This document shows, piece after piece, positions 17,678 through 27,184 of a stretch of 64,000 bases of DNA. The stretch comes from an uncultured Roseovarius sp. (GTDB lineage: Bacteria > Pseudomonadota > Alphaproteobacteria > Rhodobacterales > Rhodobacteraceae): assembly GCA_947499555.1 (NCBI GenBank), contig CANMOU010000005.1, positions 80,924-144,923 of the forward strand. Reading direction: 5' to 3'. A model generated the notes under the pieces. That model saw only the letters and a program-made list of their open reading frames with translations. It was not told the origin of the DNA and searched no databases. The stretch's first letter is position 1, and each line of letters begins with the position of its first letter. Made by a program: the position numbers and the translations under genes.

Positions 17678-19240
17678 TCAGGCGAACGACCAACGCTCCA
17701 TCCAGCGTTCGCCGTCCATGTCCCAATGCGACGAAAACTGCTCGCTCACGACAACATCGGGCGCAGTGGCAAAGACATAGTTCGCAAACATCGGCACGAT
17801 AACACCGCCATCCTGATTGAGAAGCGTCTGGCATTCCCAATACATCTCGCGGCGCTTGTTCTCGTCCAGCTCGGCACGGGCAGAGACCAGCAATTCGTTG
17901 AAACGGGCATTTTCCCAGAATGTGTCGTTCCAGTCCGCACCAGCAGAATAGGCCAAAGTCAGGGCCGCATCCTCGACAGGCCGTCCGCCCCAATAGACCG
18001 CGCAGAACGGATGCTTCAGCCAAACGTCGGACCAATAGCCATCATTGGGCGCACGCTTGACTGTCAGATCGATCCCGGCTGCCTTGGCCGAGTTCTGAAA
18101 CAGCGTCGCCGCATCCACGGCACCGGCAAACGCGGCATCCGCTGCCGCCAGTTCCACACTCAGCGTATCGACACCTGCTTGCTTCATGTGGAACTTGGCC
18201 TTGTCCGGATCATAGGGCGTCTGCGCCAGCTCCGAATTGTAAAAACGCTGGCCTTCGCCGATGGGATGGTCGTTTCCGACCGACCCATAGCCGAAGAGAA
18301 TCTTTTCGACCATTTCCTCACGGTTGATCGCGTGTTTGAGGGCAAGGCGGATATTGACGTCGGTGAAAGGGTCCTTGTTCGTATGCATCGCGAAGGTGTA
18401 GTGCTGTGTTCCCGCAACCGAATGGATGCCCAGATTTGGATCACGCGCCATCAGGCCGACCGTTTTCAGATCGAGACGGTCAATCGCGTGTACATCGCCA
18501 GAAATCAACGCGGTGGTCCGCGCGTTCAGATCGACGACAGACAGCATTTCGATCCGGTCGAAATAGCCCCTATCGCTGTTCCAGTCATTTTCAAACCGTT
18601 CCAGAGTGGCCGAGACCCCGGGATTGAATTCAACGATCTTGTAGGGTCCACAGCTGACACCCGATTGCCAGTCGACGGTGTCGCCGTCAGCAGGAAGGAT
18701 GGCCAGGTGATAGTCCGTAAAGGTGAATGGAAAATCTGCGCTGCCAGAGTTGAGGGTAAACACGACTGTGTTGCCATCCGCGGTGATGTCAGTGATTGAA
18801 TCCACCAGCGGTTTTGCGGCAGACGTAGAATCGTCTCCCATATGGAACCGGATCGACGCGATCACGTCTTCTGGGGTGACCGTTTTGCCGTTGTGGAATG
18901 TGACACCGTCGCGGATTTTGAACCGCCACACTTTTGCGTCTGCGCTGGCCTCCCAGCTTTCGGCAACTTCCGGCTGCAGGTTGCCATCGGTGCCGACACC
19001 TGACAGGAGTCCGCTAAACCCATAGGACATCGAGATCGTGAAACCGTTGTCGTAGGTGCCGGGGTTCAGCGTGTCAGTCGTGTTGCCATGGGCCTTGGCC
19101 ACCCGGAAGGTACCGCCTTTTTTCAGCTCTGCACGTGCCGCAACCGGGCTGAACCCGGCCGCAAGTGCCGCACTTCCCGCGATGCCGCCCAGAACCGTCC
19201 GCCGGTTCCAATGCGTTCTGCTATTAGTCGATCTATCCAT
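17678..19240 (-). CDS. Peptide/nickel-type ABC transporter substrate-binding protein (Tat-exported), paralog 1
   Basis: 520 residues from the ATG at 19240, preceded by AAAGGGAGAG. A Tat-type signal (NRRTVLGG, hydrophobic stretch, AARA) spans about residues 12-38. The rest is a family 5 solute-binding protein (DppA/OppA type) with WRFKIRDGVTFHNGKTVTPEDV and a long C-terminal lobe. It is a clear paralog of the protein encoded at 19796-21385, sharing SADFPF/NADFPY, GNDHPIG and NDGYWSDVW segments. No permease or ATPase gene is nearby, so the partner importer is elsewhere. Gene order suggests a substrate linked to the sulfatase/PLP enzyme encoded upstream. Confidence 0.88.
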   Translation of the reverse strand: MDRSTNSRTHWNRRTVLGGIAGSAALAAGFSPVAARAELKKGGTFRVAKAHGNTTDTLNPGTYDNGFTISMSYGFSGLLSGVGTDGNLQPEVAESWEASADAKVWRFKIRDGVTFHNGKTVTPEDVIASIRFHMGDDSTSAAKPLVDSITDITADGNTVVFTLNSGSADFPFTFTDYHLAILPADGDTVDWQSGVSCGPYKIVEFNPGVSATLERFENDWNSDRGYFDRIEMLSVVDLNARTTALISGDVHAIDRLDLKTVGLMARDPNLGIHSVAGTQHYTFAMHTNKDPFTDVNIRLALKHAINREEMVEKILFGYGSVGNDHPIGEGQRFYNSELAQTPYDPDKAKFHMKQAGVDTLSVELAAADAAFAGAVDAATLFQNSAKAAGIDLTVKRAPNDGYWSDVWLKHPFCAVYWGGRPVEDAALTLAYSAGADWNDTFWENARFNELLVSARAELDENKRREMYWECQTLLNQDGGVIVPMFANYVFATAPDVVVSEQFSSHWDMDGERWMERWSFA

Positions 19241-19795
19241 TGATTTCTCTCCCTTTGAAACTTGGTGTTCAACAGGCGCAGGATCATACGTCGTGTTGGA
19301 ACGCGTCCGCGTTTGACGGCGAACATGGTCGGGCAAAGAATAGACTTTTGCCTATCCCAAGTATCCTGAGGAATGGTTTTGCGGGTCTGATTGAGGCTCA
19401 GTTTGATGAAATGTTCGGCTATGACGTTCTTTTGATCAAATTGCAAAGTGTTGCGCCCAGACGACCACGCAAGCCTGAAACGCCGCCTGAGTGACTTTGA
19501 GAAGCCGTTCAGGTTTGATGCCTTGTTGATTTGGTTCTTAGCAATGCACGAGTGTGGCTTCAATTTCACGGTATTTGGGGGCCGCTTGCAAATGTTCTCC
19601 TTTATTCCCGTTGGCTCAGCGGTGATTGCTGGTCTTCACAAGAGTTAGAAAACCAGCGTCTTATCAATACAGAAAGAGGAGGTTTATAGAGCCTTTGCCC
19701 GCAATTCACGCCGACCTTCCATCATACAAGGCTGCAAAAAGGGACTTCCCGCACCGGTCAAGGCGTGGAAAGCAAGGTCATGACCCGGGAAATGG
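19241..19795. other. 555-base spacer between two paralogous binding-protein genes
   Basis: Short open frames occur on both strands here but none has a convincing start, ribosome-binding site or recognisable product. The composition is more AT-rich than in the flanking genes. It may carry a promoter for the downstream binding-protein gene or debris from an old insertion; I see no clear terminator, repeat or transposase relic. Confidence 0.4.
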
Positions 19796-21385
19796 TCAGA
19801 CCATCCACCAACGTTCCAGGATACGTCGGCCATCAAACCCGCGGACCCAGCTGAGATCGCCATGCGCGATGTTCTCGTTGCGGGCGTGGACCTCGTTGGC
19901 GAACATCGGGACGATATTGCCGCCCTCGTCGCGCAGGATGATTTGGATGTCGCGGTACATTTCCGCGCGCAACACTTCGTCCAGTTCAGCCCGCGCGGTT
20001 TCCAGCAGCTCGTTGAAGCGTGGATGATCCCACTGGGTGTCGTTCCACGCAGCACCCGCGGCAAAAGCCGTTGACAGCATCGTATCCTCGATTGGATAGC
20101 CACCCCAATAGCTGGCTGACCACGGTTTCTTCATCCAGACGTCGGACCAATAGCCATCGTTGGGTTCACGCACGACGTTGATGTTAATACCCGCCGCCTT
20201 GGCCGAGGCCTGAAAGAGGACAGCGGCATCCAGCGCGCCACTATAGGCCGCATCCGAGGCACTGAGATCGATGCTGATGTCGCCCAGGCCGGATTTCTCC
20301 ATATGATGTTTGGCCTTGTCGGGATCATAGGCCAGTTGTTCGATATCCGCGTGATAGCGATAGGACGGCCCGATCGGATGGTCATTGCCCACCACACCGT
20401 GACCAAACAGGATCTTGTCCACGATCTCCTGCCGGTTGATACCGTATTTCAGCGCCTTACGCAGGTGCAGATTGTCGAAGGGCGCCGTTTTGGTGGCCAT
20501 CGGGAACGTATAGTGCAGCGGCCCCGCCCCTTCTTCGATCACGATGCCGGGGGTGCGCTCCATCAGCGCCAGCGTTTTCAGCTCGACCCGGTCGATGCAA
20601 TCCACCTCGCCGGTGATCAGCGCGTTCTGGCGCGCGGCCGGATCGGTGATCGAGTGAACCTCGATACTGTCGGCATGGGCCGCGCCCTCTTTCCAGTAAT
20701 TCGGATTGCGCTCGAATTCATAGCGCCGTCCGGGCTGTTCGCTTTTGAGGATATAGCCGCCGGACCCGCCCGCTTTCCAGTCGATGCTGCCATCCTTGGC
20801 GGGATAGACGGTGAAGAACGCTTCGTTGAAATTATAGGGGAAATCCGCGTTTCCTGCCGCGAGGGTAAAGACAACCGTGTTGCCGTCCGCCGTGATGTCC
20901 GTCACCGCCTCCATGACGGGCTTGCCGGCCGAGGTCGAATCTTCACCCCGGTGAAAGTTGATCGAGGCGATCACATCCTCGGCACTCATGGTCTTGCCAT
21001 TGTGGAACTCCACCCCGTCGCGCAGTTTGAAGGTCCAGACCTTGGCATCGGGCGAGGAGCCCCATTCCGTCGCCAGCGACCCCACCAGGTTGCCCTGCGC
21101 ATCAAGCTCGGTCAGCGTGTTGGCCACGCCGTAGGCCACCACATATTGCAGGCCGTTGGTCAGCGTCGCCGGGTTGAGCGTGTCGGATGTGGCTCCGTGA
21201 CCCATGGCCAGCCGCATATGCCCACCCTTGCTGGGCGTCGCGGCGTGGGCCTTGCCGAACAAACCGGTCCCAACACTCAGCGCCATGCCCAGAGCAGTCG
21301 TGCGCCCCAGAAACTCGCGCCGCGACATGCGGCCTTTTTCAACCTGGCCGATCAGCCATTTTGCATGTTTTTCTTCAGAATGCAT
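19796..21385 (-). CDS. Peptide/nickel-type ABC transporter substrate-binding protein (Tat-exported), paralog 2
   Basis: 529 residues from the ATG at 21385, with GGGAGGG upstream. A consensus Tat motif SRREFLGR is at about 21-28, followed by a hydrophobic segment ending AHA. Family 5 solute-binding protein with WTFKLRDGVEFHNGKTMSAEDV. It and the downstream paralog probably arose by duplication and may bind two related solutes. It starts 139 bases after the stop of the sulfatase/PLP fusion on the same strand, so the three may be one transcription unit. Confidence 0.89.
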   Translation of the reverse strand: MHSEEKHAKWLIGQVEKGRMSRREFLGRTTALGMALSVGTGLFGKAHAATPSKGGHMRLAMGHGATSDTLNPATLTNGLQYVVAYGVANTLTELDAQGNLVGSLATEWGSSPDAKVWTFKLRDGVEFHNGKTMSAEDVIASINFHRGEDSTSAGKPVMEAVTDITADGNTVVFTLAAGNADFPYNFNEAFFTVYPAKDGSIDWKAGGSGGYILKSEQPGRRYEFERNPNYWKEGAAHADSIEVHSITDPAARQNALITGEVDCIDRVELKTLALMERTPGIVIEEGAGPLHYTFPMATKTAPFDNLHLRKALKYGINRQEIVDKILFGHGVVGNDHPIGPSYRYHADIEQLAYDPDKAKHHMEKSGLGDISIDLSASDAAYSGALDAAVLFQASAKAAGININVVREPNDGYWSDVWMKKPWSASYWGGYPIEDTMLSTAFAAGAAWNDTQWDHPRFNELLETARAELDEVLRAEMYRDIQIILRDEGGNIVPMFANEVHARNENIAHGDLSWVRGFDGRRILERWWMV

Positions 21386-21524
21386 TTTTCATCCCTCCCG
21401 ATGATTTTGGTGTTGCTTTGATCATGAGGTCGCGCCGTGACATTCCTCGGCCAGCGCCGCGTTTCGATCGTTTCTTGAGTTCAACGTTCATTAGATTCTC
21501 CCTCTTATTTCTTTTCATTTCCCG

Positions 21525-24395
21525 TTACTTGAACGCGCTGACCTTGTGGCTTGGACGATCCTTAAGGTGCGGCGATGGGGCCGGGTTCCGCACCTCTTGC
21601 GACAGTCTTTCAATCGTGCCTTCCAACGCATTCAGAAAATCAGTGACTTCGGACCGGGTGTTGTAATGCGCCAGCCCAACCCGCACGACACCCTGCTCCG
21701 GGTCGAGGCCCAGATGACGGGTCAGTTCATAGGCATAGTTATGCCCCCAATGGCAAAACACCCCCTGGTTAGAAAGGGCTTTTGCGATCTCACGCGCGCC
21801 AAGGATTTTATGGGTAAACGAGAAGGTTGGAACGCGCGGGGCGCCGGGTGTGTTTGGCCCTGGCCCGACAAGTGCAACGCCGGGCAGGGCTGTCAGTCCT
21901 GTCATGAGCGTTTCAGCCAGGGCGTCTTCGTAAAGCCCGGCTTGTTCGAACCCGGCCGCAAGTTTGGCGCGCGTGCTGCCCTGTGTGCCACAGAGCGTGC
22001 CAACGGACACAAGATAGTCAATTGTCGCAGAGAGACCCGCCATCAGCTCCAACTGCTGCGTGCCCATGAGGAACCTGGTCGGCAGGTCGTCCGCGGCGCA
22101 GCGCACCTTGTAGGCCTTTGCGCTTTGCAGCACCTCGCGCTTGCCCCAAAGAAGACCAAGATGCGGGCCAAAGAATTTATAGGGCGAACAGGCCAGAAAA
22201 TCGCAACCCAGATCCTGCACATCAATAAGCCCATGTGGCGCGAACTGAACCGCATCGACGTAAACGAGGACATCAGCCTCATGCGCGACGGCGGTCAGCG
22301 CCTTGATGTCATTGATGGCCCCGCTCAGGTTGCTGGCATGGTTCAGCGCCACAAGACGGGTCCTGTCGCTGAGGATGGCCCGCAGATTGTCCGAGGTCAG
22401 ACGATAGGTTTCGGGGTCGGGATCGAGCCAGACGACCCTGGCCCCAGTGTCCTGCGCCATGGCAAGCCATGGCGCGACATTTGCCTCGTGATCCACGCGG
22501 GACACAATGATTTCATCCCCCTCACTGATGCGGGGTTTGAGGGCATGCATCATCTGGAAGGTCAGCGATGTCATGTTCGGCCCGATCAGAATCTCGTTCG
22601 GATCATCGGTGCCAAGGAACATCGCGAGCTTTTCGTAGAGCGTGTCTGTCATGGCATCGACAGCTATGGATGTGCTGTTGAACACGCCTGAATTGCTGTT
22701 GGTTCTCAGGTAATAGTTTGTGACAGCGTCCATTACGTCGGCGGGCACCTGTGTTCCGGCAGGATTGTCGAGATACACCCTGCCACGACCGCCATCGGTG
22801 GTTTTCAGCGATGGAAACTGGTCGCGTATCTGGTGGACCGGGAACCCGATGTCCTCGGCCTGCGAGGCTGTGTTTTTGAGGAATTTTCCCGGACTGGCCG
22901 CAAGCAGGGCCGACGGCGTTCTAAGCTGTTCGCAGTTTTCATAAAGCGCGTCGAGTTCGATGAAAATCTCAGCATCGTCCCGCTGGTTGATCTTGCCCTG
23001 CCCGCCCATGGCCTCGACGATTGCGCCTTGTTTGCGCAGGGCTCTGTCATTGACCGCGTCGGGGTCGATCAGGGCGCGCATCGCCGCGTCGGCGCGCTTG
23101 CGTTTATCGGCAAACTTCGGATCGCTGGCCAGATCATTGTCTTCATCGGGATCGTTCAACAGATCGAACAACTGCGGTTCATACCCGGGATAGACAATGT
23201 ATTTCCACCGTTTGGACACCAGCATGAACATGCCAGTAGACACGCCGCCATCGTGGTATTCGCTGAGGATGGACCGGTCCTGGCTGTCCTCTTGGACCAT
23301 CTTCAGGAGGTCCTGACCGGGCAAGGCGCTCTCGGCCTCCGACAGCTCGCCACCGCAGCCGTTCACGACCGTTGGATACATGTCGACCAGGGATACCGGT
23401 GTCTCGATCACCTTGCCCTTGGGAATATCAGCGCCTTTCAGGATCAAAGGAATGGCGACCGCGTCTTCGTACATCAGCATCTTGGTCCAGACGCCGTGAT
23501 TGCCCAGCATTTCGCCATGGTCACTTGTGTAGGCCACGCGCGTATTTTCCGACAAGCCGGTTTCTTCGAGCGTTGTCAGCAGGTTGCCCACCAGATAATC
23601 GGTAAAGGACACCAACCCGTAATAGGCCCGGCGCGCCATGGTCGTCAGGTCATCGGTGAAGTAGTCGTTGTAATTGTAGAAGGTCCGGTATTCCTGCAAC
23701 AAGGGATGGGTTGGCTCTTCGTCCGGGCGGTGGGCACCGGGGATATCGACACCATCGTAGAGGTCATAGAATTCGCGCGGGCAGATCAACGGATAGTGCG
23801 GGCTGATCAGCGACACGAACATCACCCAGGGCTTGTCCGGCGTGCCGGTCTGCTTGCGCATCCAGGCGCAGGCCGTATCCGTGACCACGCGGTCATATTT
23901 GGTATAGTCGGTTTCGCCAATGCCGACATGCTCGACAAAGCCCAGGGTCTCGGTGTTCTTTTCCGGAATGCTCAGCGGATTGCGCAGCAGGCCACGGACC
24001 CAGCCCATGCCGTTCTGATTGTGAATGGGCAGGAATTCGCGGCTGAACCCGTTATCCTGTTCTGCCGTCTTGAAGCCCAGTTTCCCGAACGACACAACGT
24101 CATGCCCGGCCTCGCGCAGGTTATGCGCCCAGGTCCGCCGGGTTCCGTCATAGGCTTCGACGCTGCTGAAACATTCGTTCTGGTGCACATAGCTGCCCGT
24201 GGCCAGACAGGCGCGCGCCGAGACACAGGTCGGCGACGGGGAATAGGCGCGCGAAAACCGGGTGCCTTGCGCCGCTAGGCTATCGATGAACGGTGTCTTG
24301 ATGACCGGATCGCCGGCACACCCGCTGTAGCGGGCGCTGTGTTCGTCTGAGATAATGAACAGAAGGTTTTGCGGTTTCACGGGCTTACCTGACAT
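21525..24395 (-). CDS. Sulfatase fused to cysteine-desulfurase-like (class V aminotransferase) domain
   Basis: One uninterrupted 956-residue frame from the ATG at 24395 (a TTG at 24431 is an alternative). Residues about 8-490 are a type I sulfatase: IISDEHSARY near the start, the active-site segment Cys57-Val-Ser59-Ala-Arg61 and SDHGEMLGNHGVWTK at about 291-305. Residues about 515-940 are a fold-type I PLP enzyme of the cysteine desulfurase-like family: VYLDNPAGTQVP, VDHEANVAPW, YVDAVQFAPHG and the PLP lysine Lys740 in SPYKFFGPHLG. A sulfatase hydrolyses a sulfate ester; the PLP half may then act on the amino acid released. The modified cysteine sits in CVSAR in place of the usual C-x-P/A-x-R. 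No signal peptide, so cytoplasmic. Confidence 0.88.
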   Translation of the reverse strand: MSGKPVKPQNLLFIISDEHSARYSGCAGDPVIKTPFIDSLAAQGTRFSRAYSPSPTCVSARACLATGSYVHQNECFSSVEAYDGTRRTWAHNLREAGHDVVSFGKLGFKTAEQDNGFSREFLPIHNQNGMGWVRGLLRNPLSIPEKNTETLGFVEHVGIGETDYTKYDRVVTDTACAWMRKQTGTPDKPWVMFVSLISPHYPLICPREFYDLYDGVDIPGAHRPDEEPTHPLLQEYRTFYNYNDYFTDDLTTMARRAYYGLVSFTDYLVGNLLTTLEETGLSENTRVAYTSDHGEMLGNHGVWTKMLMYEDAVAIPLILKGADIPKGKVIETPVSLVDMYPTVVNGCGGELSEAESALPGQDLLKMVQEDSQDRSILSEYHDGGVSTGMFMLVSKRWKYIVYPGYEPQLFDLLNDPDEDNDLASDPKFADKRKRADAAMRALIDPDAVNDRALRKQGAIVEAMGGQGKINQRDDAEIFIELDALYENCEQLRTPSALLAASPGKFLKNTASQAEDIGFPVHQIRDQFPSLKTTDGGRGRVYLDNPAGTQVPADVMDAVTNYYLRTNSNSGVFNSTSIAVDAMTDTLYEKLAMFLGTDDPNEILIGPNMTSLTFQMMHALKPRISEGDEIIVSRVDHEANVAPWLAMAQDTGARVVWLDPDPETYRLTSDNLRAILSDRTRLVALNHASNLSGAINDIKALTAVAHEADVLVYVDAVQFAPHGLIDVQDLGCDFLACSPYKFFGPHLGLLWGKREVLQSAKAYKVRCAADDLPTRFLMGTQQLELMAGLSATIDYLVSVGTLCGTQGSTRAKLAAGFEQAGLYEDALAETLMTGLTALPGVALVGPGPNTPGAPRVPTFSFTHKILGAREIAKALSNQGVFCHWGHNYAYELTRHLGLDPEQGVVRVGLAHYNTRSEVTDFLNALEGTIERLSQEVRNPAPSPHLKDRPSHKVSAFK

Positions 24396-24540
24396 CTGGG
24401 GCACGGTTTGAGGTTGAAGAAACGTCGTCAACCGGATGGAGGTCTACGCCGGGGCCGCTTGGATAGCCGGGCGGCGGTTCTAGGGGAAAGGATGCGCCCT
24501 GGGGCCGGTTACATCAACTTGACATGTCGTTTTGGCAGGC

Positions 24541-24555
24541 ATTACGATTTGTAAT
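24541..24555. promoter_or_regulatory. Candidate LysR operator (ATTAC-N5-GTAAT)
   Basis: A perfect inverted repeat, ATTAC and GTAAT around GATTT, matches the T-N11-A rule for LysR-family binding sites. It overlaps the proposed start codon of the LysR gene and faces the divergent sulfatase gene, the classic position for autorepression plus control of the target operon. Confidence 0.45.
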
Positions 24556-25495
24556 GGAAAACCGTGACGTCATAAGGGCTATTTTCGGGGCATTGCCGCT
24601 GTTCGAGGCGGCGGCACGCCTGCGAAGTTTCACAGGCGCCAGCCGTGAGTTTGGCCTGACACAGCCTGCTGTCAGTCGGCGCATCATTGAAATGGAGCGG
24701 ATCCTCGGGGCCAGGCTTTTCCTGCGGCAAAACAACACTCTGACGCTGACCGCCAAGGGCAAGACCCTGTTTCAGGCCATGACGTCAGGCTATGATCCCA
24801 TGGTCAGCGCGATCCAGGATATCTCGGCAACCCGGCAAAAGAAGACGCTGAGGATCGCATGCGGGTTCAGCTTTGCCAGCATGTGGCTACAGCCCCGGTT
24901 CGAGCTTTTGAGGGAGTGTCTGAAGAGCCAGGAAATCCAGTTGGTTGCAACCGAAACCCTGGACGAGCTTGATCCGAACGACATCGACATGCGCATCCTG
25001 TGGCGCCCGGATGCCTGGCCGGGGCGGACATTGGTGCCGATCCTGCCCGAAGATATCTGCCTGGTCTGTAGCCCGGGTTTTGCCATCGCAAATGGCATCG
25101 ACACAGGCCATGACCTGTCATTTGAGCAGCTTCAGACCTTGCCGCTGATTTCGTATGATCATGGCGCAGAGGAGTATTGTGACTGGCCGTCATGGTTTTC
25201 CCGGCTGTCGGATCAGGCCCCGCTCACATCGCCGGGCTATACCTACAGCAGCTTCATGTACGCCATTCAGGCCGCGCTGATGGGCAAGGGGATCGCCATC
25301 GGGTTCATGCCGATGATTGCAGAGTATATCGAAAACGGCGACCTCCAGTGCATCGGTGACGTTCTGCATTATAGGGATGAAGCACTTTTTTTTGAGTATG
25401 TCCCCGACGCGCTATCTCCTGCGATAACTACGAAGCTGCTGAACTGGTTCAATGACCAGCGGACGGATACAGAGAAGACATACACCCGCCCTTAG
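24554..25495 (+). CDS. LysR-family transcriptional regulator
   Basis: 313 residues from the ATG at 24554 (an ATG at 24524 would add ten). The helix-turn-helix ALPLFEAAARLRSFTGASR ... TQPAVSRRI is followed by a periplasmic-binding-like effector domain (TLRIACGFSFASMW). It is divergent from the sulfatase/PLP fusion gene and is the obvious candidate to regulate that operon in response to its substrate. Neither start has a good SD. Confidence 0.83.
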   Translation: MENRDVIRAIFGALPLFEAAARLRSFTGASREFGLTQPAVSRRIIEMERILGARLFLRQNNTLTLTAKGKTLFQAMTSGYDPMVSAIQDISATRQKKTLRIACGFSFASMWLQPRFELLRECLKSQEIQLVATETLDELDPNDIDMRILWRPDAWPGRTLVPILPEDICLVCSPGFAIANGIDTGHDLSFEQLQTLPLISYDHGAEEYCDWPSWFSRLSDQAPLTSPGYTYSSFMYAIQAALMGKGIAIGFMPMIAEYIENGDLQCIGDVLHYRDEALFFEYVPDALSPAITTKLLNWFNDQRTDTEKTYTRP

Positions 25496-25665
25496 ATTCG
25501 GTAGGTCGCGCCAACGTTGTCGACGCGTCCAAATGAAGACAGAAACTGGCGCAGGAGATTGGGTTAGGAACATAATACATAATCGTAACTACGGGCTTCA
25601 AGACTATGTGTAAATTGATGCTTGTAGTCGAAACTTTCGAGGAAATTCCGGGAATTACTTGCAGA

Positions 25666-26421
25666 TCAATAATCCACTTGGTCAAAACCATAGTTGCCCT
25701 CGAAGTCCCGCCAATCAACGAATACGGATCGATTTGAAATCACCGGGCAGTCCTCTCCCCAACCCTCGAGCCCTATGTGAGACACAGGGACAGCGTGTGG
25801 TGATGAAAGATGCCACGCGAACTCACCCTGGATGCCATATGTGCCCAGGTAAACAAGCGCAAATCGACGACATTCGTCATTCTCTCCAGCCAATCTTTGT
25901 GATGCAATGCGTATATCAAAGACGCGGATCGAACGCACAAAATCGAACTCAGGACCGCTAATGTTGATGTCTGCACGGTCCTGAACAAGCCGAAGCACAA
26001 GTCCTTTTGGCAGCCGACCAAGTCCTGATTGTCCCAGGCGTTGAACTCCATAAGAAGGCTGGCGGCTGGATTGAATTATGGCATCTGAAAGTAAGTGGGG
26101 CAGGGGGGTGTGCGCTCTCTCGAACGTTACATCTTGGACCCAGTTTTTGAACTCTCCATTTCCACCTCGATCATATGAAGCTCCCATTGGACAACGCCAG
26201 ATTTGAAGCGGTGGTTCGACCGGCCATGGCGTAATCCGGCGGATAAACTCAGCACGGGCGCGCGTGCAAGGTTCGGATGTCGGCCAACCTCCCGAGAGAC
26301 AGAGGAGGATTGCACAATCTATCGGGTAGGACTGCGCCTCAGCAGGTCGGGGAGTGGTACCAAAGACGACAGCCACAAACGCGAACAAGAGATAGGTTCT
26401 TTTTCCAATAGTCTTCAGCAT
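25666..26421 (-). CDS. Exported hypothetical protein of the type IV secretion island
   Basis: 251 residues from the ATG at 26421, chosen because AAGGAGGCAG lies just upstream and because it starts a clear signal peptide (MLKTIGKRTYLLFAFVAVVFG, cleavage near AEAQ). The mature part begins with two cysteines in a tryptophan- and proline-rich segment (CAILLCLSGGWPTSEPC, then WPVEPPLQIWRCP). I have the impression that this segment recurs next to VirB loci in Rhodobacteraceae, but the function is unknown. It may be a periplasmic accessory of the secretion system. Confidence 0.65.
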   Translation of the reverse strand: MLKTIGKRTYLLFAFVAVVFGTTPRPAEAQSYPIDCAILLCLSGGWPTSEPCTRARAEFIRRITPWPVEPPLQIWRCPMGASYDRGGNGEFKNWVQDVTFERAHTPLPHLLSDAIIQSSRQPSYGVQRLGQSGLGRLPKGLVLRLVQDRADINISGPEFDFVRSIRVFDIRIASQRLAGENDECRRFALVYLGTYGIQGEFAWHLSSPHAVPVSHIGLEGWGEDCPVISNRSVFVDWRDFEGNYGFDQVDY

Positions 26422-26536
26422 TCTGCCTCCTTCGTCGTATGAGCGTTGAGATCCCGTGTGATTGAGAGGATTCGGAACTCTGGCGATCCATCTTCGATGC
26501 TCTTCACGGCGCCTGATTGATCGACGACAGCGTTGA

Positions 26537-26995
26537 TCACTCCCGAAGATTCCGGGCGATATTCCGTTTGGACGAGCTACCGGGCACAGATTTGGAGGGT
26601 GGGCTTGCCTCGGCAAATTGCAGGTCACTGGCTGCCAACTCGCAAGGAACTTCCACGAAATTAGACGTCGGAACTTCATCTATGAACCGCGGCGTTATTC
26701 TCCCAGACTCCCAAAGATAAAGCCATCCGACAATCTGCCTCGTGGTCGGGTCGACAAGGCGACAGATGGCTTTTCCTTCTCCTCGTTCTTCCGAAATCGG
26801 CTTGGTATTTGCGTCCATCCCACGCCCCACGTTTTCTTTTTCTTCTCCAGTCATGGAGATTTCGCGTTGCATCACTTTGATATCGGCGGTCGCCTCAACA
26901 TTCTGACGCCACAAACCTGCGTCGTTGATTTTGGGTGGGACATCGAATGACCGATACACACTAAAAGAACTTCCGCCGAAATTGTTGTTGGCCAT
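26537..26995 (-). CDS. Hypothetical protein
   Basis: 152 residues from the ATG at 26995, with AAGGTGAG upstream. No signal peptide or membrane segment. A central part reading CRLVDPTTRQIVGWLYLWESG looks like a small beta-rich fold; the tail is serine-rich. It is upstream of the exported protein gene at 26421 on the same strand, 115 bases away. I do not recognise the family. Confidence 0.5.
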   Translation of the reverse strand: MANNNFGGSSFSVYRSFDVPPKINDAGLWRQNVEATADIKVMQREISMTGEEKENVGRGMDANTKPISEERGEGKAICRLVDPTTRQIVGWLYLWESGRITPRFIDEVPTSNFVEVPCELAASDLQFAEASPPSKSVPGSSSKRNIARNLRE

Positions 26996-27184
26996 CCACT
27001 CACCTTGTCGCAACACGAGATTCTCGCTATGAGTGTATCTAAACGCGTCCCTTCTGCTTTGGCACGAAGGAGACGATCAGGGCGAAAACAGATTTGATAA
27101 GCCCCTGAAAAGTATAAAAACAATTCTGCGCAGTCTTATATCACTCGAAAGGTGTTTCGCGAAAAACAAAACGAAGGTCCGAAG

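Noticed and set aside
19448-19648. Small rightward frame in the spacer between the binding-protein genes
   Set aside because: It begins at a GTG without ribosome-binding site, has no recognisable product and lies in a non-coding-looking stretch.
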